A stretch of DNA of 36,687 nt, taken from contig CAKUFA010000021.1 in NCBI GenBank assembly GCA_934647165.1, positions 1 to 36,687 on the forward strand, given 5' to 3'. The translations under genes were made by a program, and so were the position numbers. Under the pieces are notes generated by a model. It made no database searches and was not told where the DNA came from. It saw nothing but the letters and a program-made list of their open reading frames with translations. Shown piece by piece: positions 35,501-36,687 of this stretch (positions are counted from its first letter, which is position 1; the number at the start of each line of letters is the position of its first letter). This DNA is from an uncultured Clostridia bacterium (GTDB taxonomy: Bacteria > Bacillota > Clostridia > Christensenellales > Aristaeellaceae).

Positions 35501-35776
35501 GGTCGTGAGCCGCAAGCACGGGAGATGCTGGCCGAGCATGTACGTCGGCAGGAGCATGCGGCAATTGCACGTGATGCAGGATATTATAAGACAACGCCCT
35601 TCTTTATCTCGTATATGGAACCAGCCGAGACGCTGCGCCGTGCTGGCTGTGACTGGCAAACAGCCATGGCCTGCTGGGCCAGCGGGGATGTGACCCACGC
35701 CGCAGTGCTTGCAAAGGCCGCCTTGGCTGGAGAACCTGCAAATCTATATGCCACGTTGATCGCAGGAGGAATCTAA
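32600..35776 (+). CDS. DUF5107 domain plus tetratricopeptide-repeat protein (paralogue 2)
   Basis: A 1058-residue cytosolic protein; the ATG at 32600 follows AAGGAGG. DUF5107 at ~45-340: LENEYLRLELMPDLGGRIYA (64-83), SGGVEFNWPCHHRPSTYMPV (113-132), KYDFFGGYDEG and WTWAYHQLAR-like segments that align with paralogue 1 (SKYDFFGGYD vs DMDFLGGYDF; GKKMFTWAYH vs GKKMWTWGDG). The rest is TPR-type helical repeat, e.g. NLLGCLTYHTENYEHAAALW. It sits last in the importer operon, which ties it to use of the imported glycan. The beta-sandwich and conserved aromatic/His residues suggest sugar binding or catalysis, and the repeats suggest a scaffold; both are inference. Its terminator is split by repeat copy B. 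Confidence 0.88.
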   Translation: MQKVLVTDEQRMLPAYASMPAEELPMFAENRVHQRSSGDPYPCKIVAQVDRQHRVKRPFRIITLENEYLRLELMPDLGGRIYAALDKRTGYDFFYRQHVVKPALIGLLGNWISGGVEFNWPCHHRPSTYMPVDVSIEEEPGGAVTVWMSENEPLNRMKGMVGIHLAPGEARFDTRMKVYNGTPARHSFLWWENAAVPVNPQYRLVFPPDVHYVQFHYRKNVTTYPVASGVYNGIRMGDGVDISYHKNTHQPTSYFCAASKYDFFGGYDEGKRCGVVHVADRHVSVGKKMFTWAYHQLARSWERALTDTDGAYAELMASSYSLNQPDFAWLMPYESKEFSQLWYPIGDVGTPLCACAEASFSVDAGMLKVQCTVPLTNARLTVNGKVHALNADPEHIFTLPLMEELHSFCLADETGRELLRYEKPAEQVLQELPATIPDNPTLDQLKTSQELYLLGVHVAQYRDPAIRPAAYWQEALRREPDHLPSLIALASDELAHFRPKKAWELAQHAWRVATVRNFHPESGELDYLRGRILEALHKPEEALDAYLQAAWTQDARSRAMTRAAMVELRLCRWHDALSHAEEALRQHAHNETAMLVRIVALRHLGSPQAEAALAAAEAFDRLNVTLRALKYGATPALYATLQSDPCQSALDMAQDLSDLGETALAAAILGDLPQPCAMAAYVRAFLAGDTAAWASAGKLPIGIAYPLRPLEHQALTAALAANPQDAIALNLLGCLTYHTENYEHAAALWEQAVKADPAQYMAYRNLAVAYYSHLGHPEKALPLLEKALALHPDDGQLVWEKGYLMTRLHAAPLDTAAFLAKSGITREDVVLEHCRALNLAGQHAQVLDLMASRQFVPCEGGEHAVAEQYMFAHHALGRKAMQAGDLQSALTHFQAAQQLPENLGAGLWNEVLLVPHQYFEAVCRQRLGDAEGAQQLFAHILLLKVDYFSNMHLPELPCWQAMVLMRTGREPQAREMLAEHVRRQEHAAIARDAGYYKTTPFFISYMEPAETLRRAGCDWQTAMACWASGDVTHAAVLAKAALAGEPANLYATLIAGGI

Positions 35777-35781
35777 AGAAA

Positions 35782-36045
35782 AAACCAGGTGCGGCTGAAG
35801 CCCCGAAGGGAAGCTCAGCGTGTCGACAAAGTGGCAAAGCCACTTTGTCGACTTTGCATTTTTCACTGTCAGCAAAGCTGACGGCCGCGAAAAATGCAAG
35901 GAATGGTTTCGGCGCTGGTCGAAACCGACCCGCACGACCGGCATAGCCGGCCGATGCGAATCCAGACAGAGGGGATGCAGCCCCTCCGTCACCTCCTCAT
36001 AAGGTTTATCGACAGTCTGGGGAAGCTGCGCCTGGTTTCTCTTTT
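35782..36045 (+). terminator. Terminator of the set 2 operon, split by repeat copy B
   Basis: The arms AAACCAGGTGCGGCT (35782-35796) and AGCTGCGCCTGGTTT (36024-36038) pair over 15 bp with two G-U pairs, followed by TCTCTTTT. They flank a 227-base loop that contains repeat copy B. This is an intact terminator hairpin in everything but loop length. Confidence 0.75.
35818..36020 (+). repeat. Hairpin-rich intergenic repeat, copy B (MITE-like)
   Basis: Second copy of the element at 6974-7177. It begins GCGTGTCGACAAAG and ends TTTATCGACAGTCTGG. Hairpin 1 is a perfect 14-bp stem (35822-35835 with 35839-35852); copy A has the same stem with C-to-T changes that turn G-C into G-U pairs. GTCAGC/GCTGAC, GGTTTCGGC/GTCGAAACC, CCGGC/GCCGG and GAGGGG/CCCCTC (35969-35986) follow in the same order as in copy A. 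Near-direct repeats GGGAAGCT (35808-35815 and 36020-36027) flank it, candidate target duplication. No shared reading frame. Confidence 0.85.
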
Positions 36046-36344
36046 ACAGAAGACCTGAAAAAAAGCGCATAAAAAACTTTCCCACCGGACTTCCAGCCCA
36101 ACTTATTCCAAAAGCATTGAGCAGCACGCGCTCGCCTGTACAGGCAAGCATAATGCCGAGGCAGCCGCGGTGATTATTTTCCAACGCCGCTCTTCCGGTT
36201 GACAATAGCAGTGATAACCGCGAAAATCCCTCCCCTTTGCTAAAGGCGCATCCGTTTCAGGAACAACAGATACGCCTTATTTTCCATAGTGGACGAGTCC
36301 TCTTCATAGACCCATTATGAAGTTTTAGAAAGAAAACAGGCAAA
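36046..36344. other. Intergenic stretch with a decayed ParA-like piece
   Basis: No intact gene is present. The minus strand carries the remnant described separately (about 36110-36231). The rest, including 36232-36344, shows nothing I can identify. Confidence 0.5.
36110..36231 (-). pseudogene. Decayed N-terminal fragment of a ParA/Soj-type ATPase
   Basis: On the minus strand one frame from 36221 reads AVITAIVNRKSGVGK and then meets a stop. It matches the N-terminus and deviant Walker A motif of ParA (AIVNQKGGVGKTT). A frameshift later another frame reads LGIMLACTGERVLLN, matching the following ParA helix and strand (NLGIGLA..GKRVLLID). A ribosome-site-like GGGAGGG precedes it but no ATG is left. 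Only ~40 codons are recognisable. The order and spacing of both pieces support a real relic over chance; alternative explanations cannot be excluded. Confidence 0.5.
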
Positions 36345-36374
36345 GAAAAAGCCAAGGCGAAATGCCTTGGTTTT
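36345..36374 (-). terminator. Terminator downstream of the tRNA-Ala fragment
   Basis: On the minus strand CCAAGGC/GCCTTGG (36370-36364 with 36358-36352) forms a 7-bp stem followed by CTTTTT. It lies just beyond the 3' end of the tRNA remnant and was presumably the tRNA gene's terminator. Confidence 0.8.
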
Positions 36375-36377
36375 GTG

Positions 36378-36430
36378 TGGAGCATAGCGGATTCGAACCG
36401 CTGACCTCGACAATGCGAATGTCGCGCGCT
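36378..36430 (-). pseudogene. 3' part of a tRNA-Ala(CGC) gene, 5' part missing
   Basis: On the minus strand the sequence holds a complete anticodon arm (5-bp stem CGACA/TGTCG, 7-base loop TTCGCAT, anticodon CGC), the variable bases, a complete T arm (AGCGG, TTCGAAT, CCGCT) and the 3' acceptor strand ATGCTCC plus A. CCA is not encoded. Upstream of AGCGCG (36430-36425) the expected acceptor 5' strand (GGAGCAT) and normal D arm are absent; instead the sequence is unrelated (GTAAGTGATGCTTTGTT). So about 53 of 73 bases remain. The serine recombinase end lies 65 bp further on, which suggests the tRNA gene was split by integration. Confidence 0.8.
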
Positions 36431-36495
36431 AACAAAGCATCACTTACGCACCCCCACGGCCCCTTGAGGTGACTTGTTTCCTGTCCGCAAATTTT

Positions 36496-36687
36496 TTAGA
36501 TGGCCTGCATGGTTACACACCGTTCTGCTTCCATGATGTGAACCTGCGGCTCCATTTGACTGACCTGTTGACGGAACGCTTCGGCGGTCACAAAGAATGT
36601 GATGTTCAGCCGATAGTCTCTGTCAACGGTGATTTTCTCAATGATCCGCGCCAGAATCATTTTCCGGGTGTCATTATTGGCTGCATC
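36496..36687 (-). CDS. Serine site-specific recombinase, C-terminal 63 residues (gene continues beyond window)
   Basis: The minus-strand frame open from the window edge to TAA at 36498-36496. The segment ANNDTRKMILARIIEKITV, then DRDYRLNITFFVT, is typical of the C-terminus of large serine recombinases in Clostridial phages and integrative elements. The catalytic N-terminal domain lies outside the window, so activity cannot be judged. Its position directly beside a truncated tRNA gene fits an integrase next to its attachment site. Family assignment rests on this short tail only. Confidence 0.65.
   Translation of the reverse strand, partial: DAANNDTRKMILARIIEKITVDRDYRLNITFFVTAEAFRQQVSQMEPQVHIMEAERCVTMQAI

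Noticed and set aside
36378..36460. A complete tRNA gene on the minus strand
   Set aside because: No sequence pairing with ATGCTCC and no D arm of normal length could be found upstream of the anticodon arm, so only a fragment is called.
1..36687. CRISPR array, rRNA genes or insertion-sequence transposase
   Set aside because: I looked for regularly spaced repeats, conserved rRNA segments and transposase motifs on both strands and saw none.

Overview
The window looks like chromosome of a low-oxygen, probably gut-type Clostridia (Bacillota). The grounds are strong AGGAGG-type ribosome sites, consensus sigma-A promoters, a SCIFF peptide with its radical-SAM maturase, YesM/YesN two-component proteins, LplB/LplC-type sugar permeases, and two exported flavoproteins of the fumarate/urocanate-reductase type. 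Base composition is moderately GC-rich. Genus cannot be read from the sequence.

Left part (1-7200). A cysteine-rich U32-like protein and a FliB-type lysine-methylase homologue are followed by a convergent exported flavoprotein reductase. Then comes the classic Clostridial cluster TIGR04086 membrane protein, SCIFF precursor, SCIFF radical-SAM maturase. This cluster ends in a terminator next to copy A of a ~200-bp hairpin-rich repeat.

Middle and right (7276-35776). A second, larger exported flavoprotein faces away from a GntR/LacI-type regulator. Next is a large carbohydrate-use region built from two binding-protein/permease sets, neither with its own ATPase. Set 1 (11610-18536) is a solute-binding protein, two permeases, a PHP metallohydrolase and a GH38-like DUF5054 protein. 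Set 2 (24443-35776) is an aldose epimerase, YesM/YesN, a solute-binding protein, two permeases and a 1058-residue DUF5107-TPR protein. Between them lie a paralogous 1063-residue DUF5107-TPR protein on the minus strand, a divergent AraC regulator and a cytosolic GH5-like glycosidase. The glycosidases and the DUF5107 proteins lack signal peptides. The likely logic is uptake of oligosaccharides through the ABC importers, with breakdown inside the cell, under control of GntR/LacI, AraC and YesMN regulators.

Right edge (35777-36687). Copy B of the repeat sits inside the loop of the terminator of the last DUF5107-TPR gene. Beyond it are a decayed ParA-like fragment, the 3' two-thirds of a tRNA-Ala(CGC) gene whose 5' part is missing, and the C-terminus of a serine recombinase running off the window. 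This arrangement reads as the junction between chromosome and an integrated element that split the tRNA gene.

The most unusual items are the terminator-associated structured repeat (two copies with MITE-like ends), the split tRNA/recombinase junction, the paired giant DUF5107-TPR proteins, a SCIFF precursor with a seventh cysteine, and a doubly flavinylated reductase with a changed active site.
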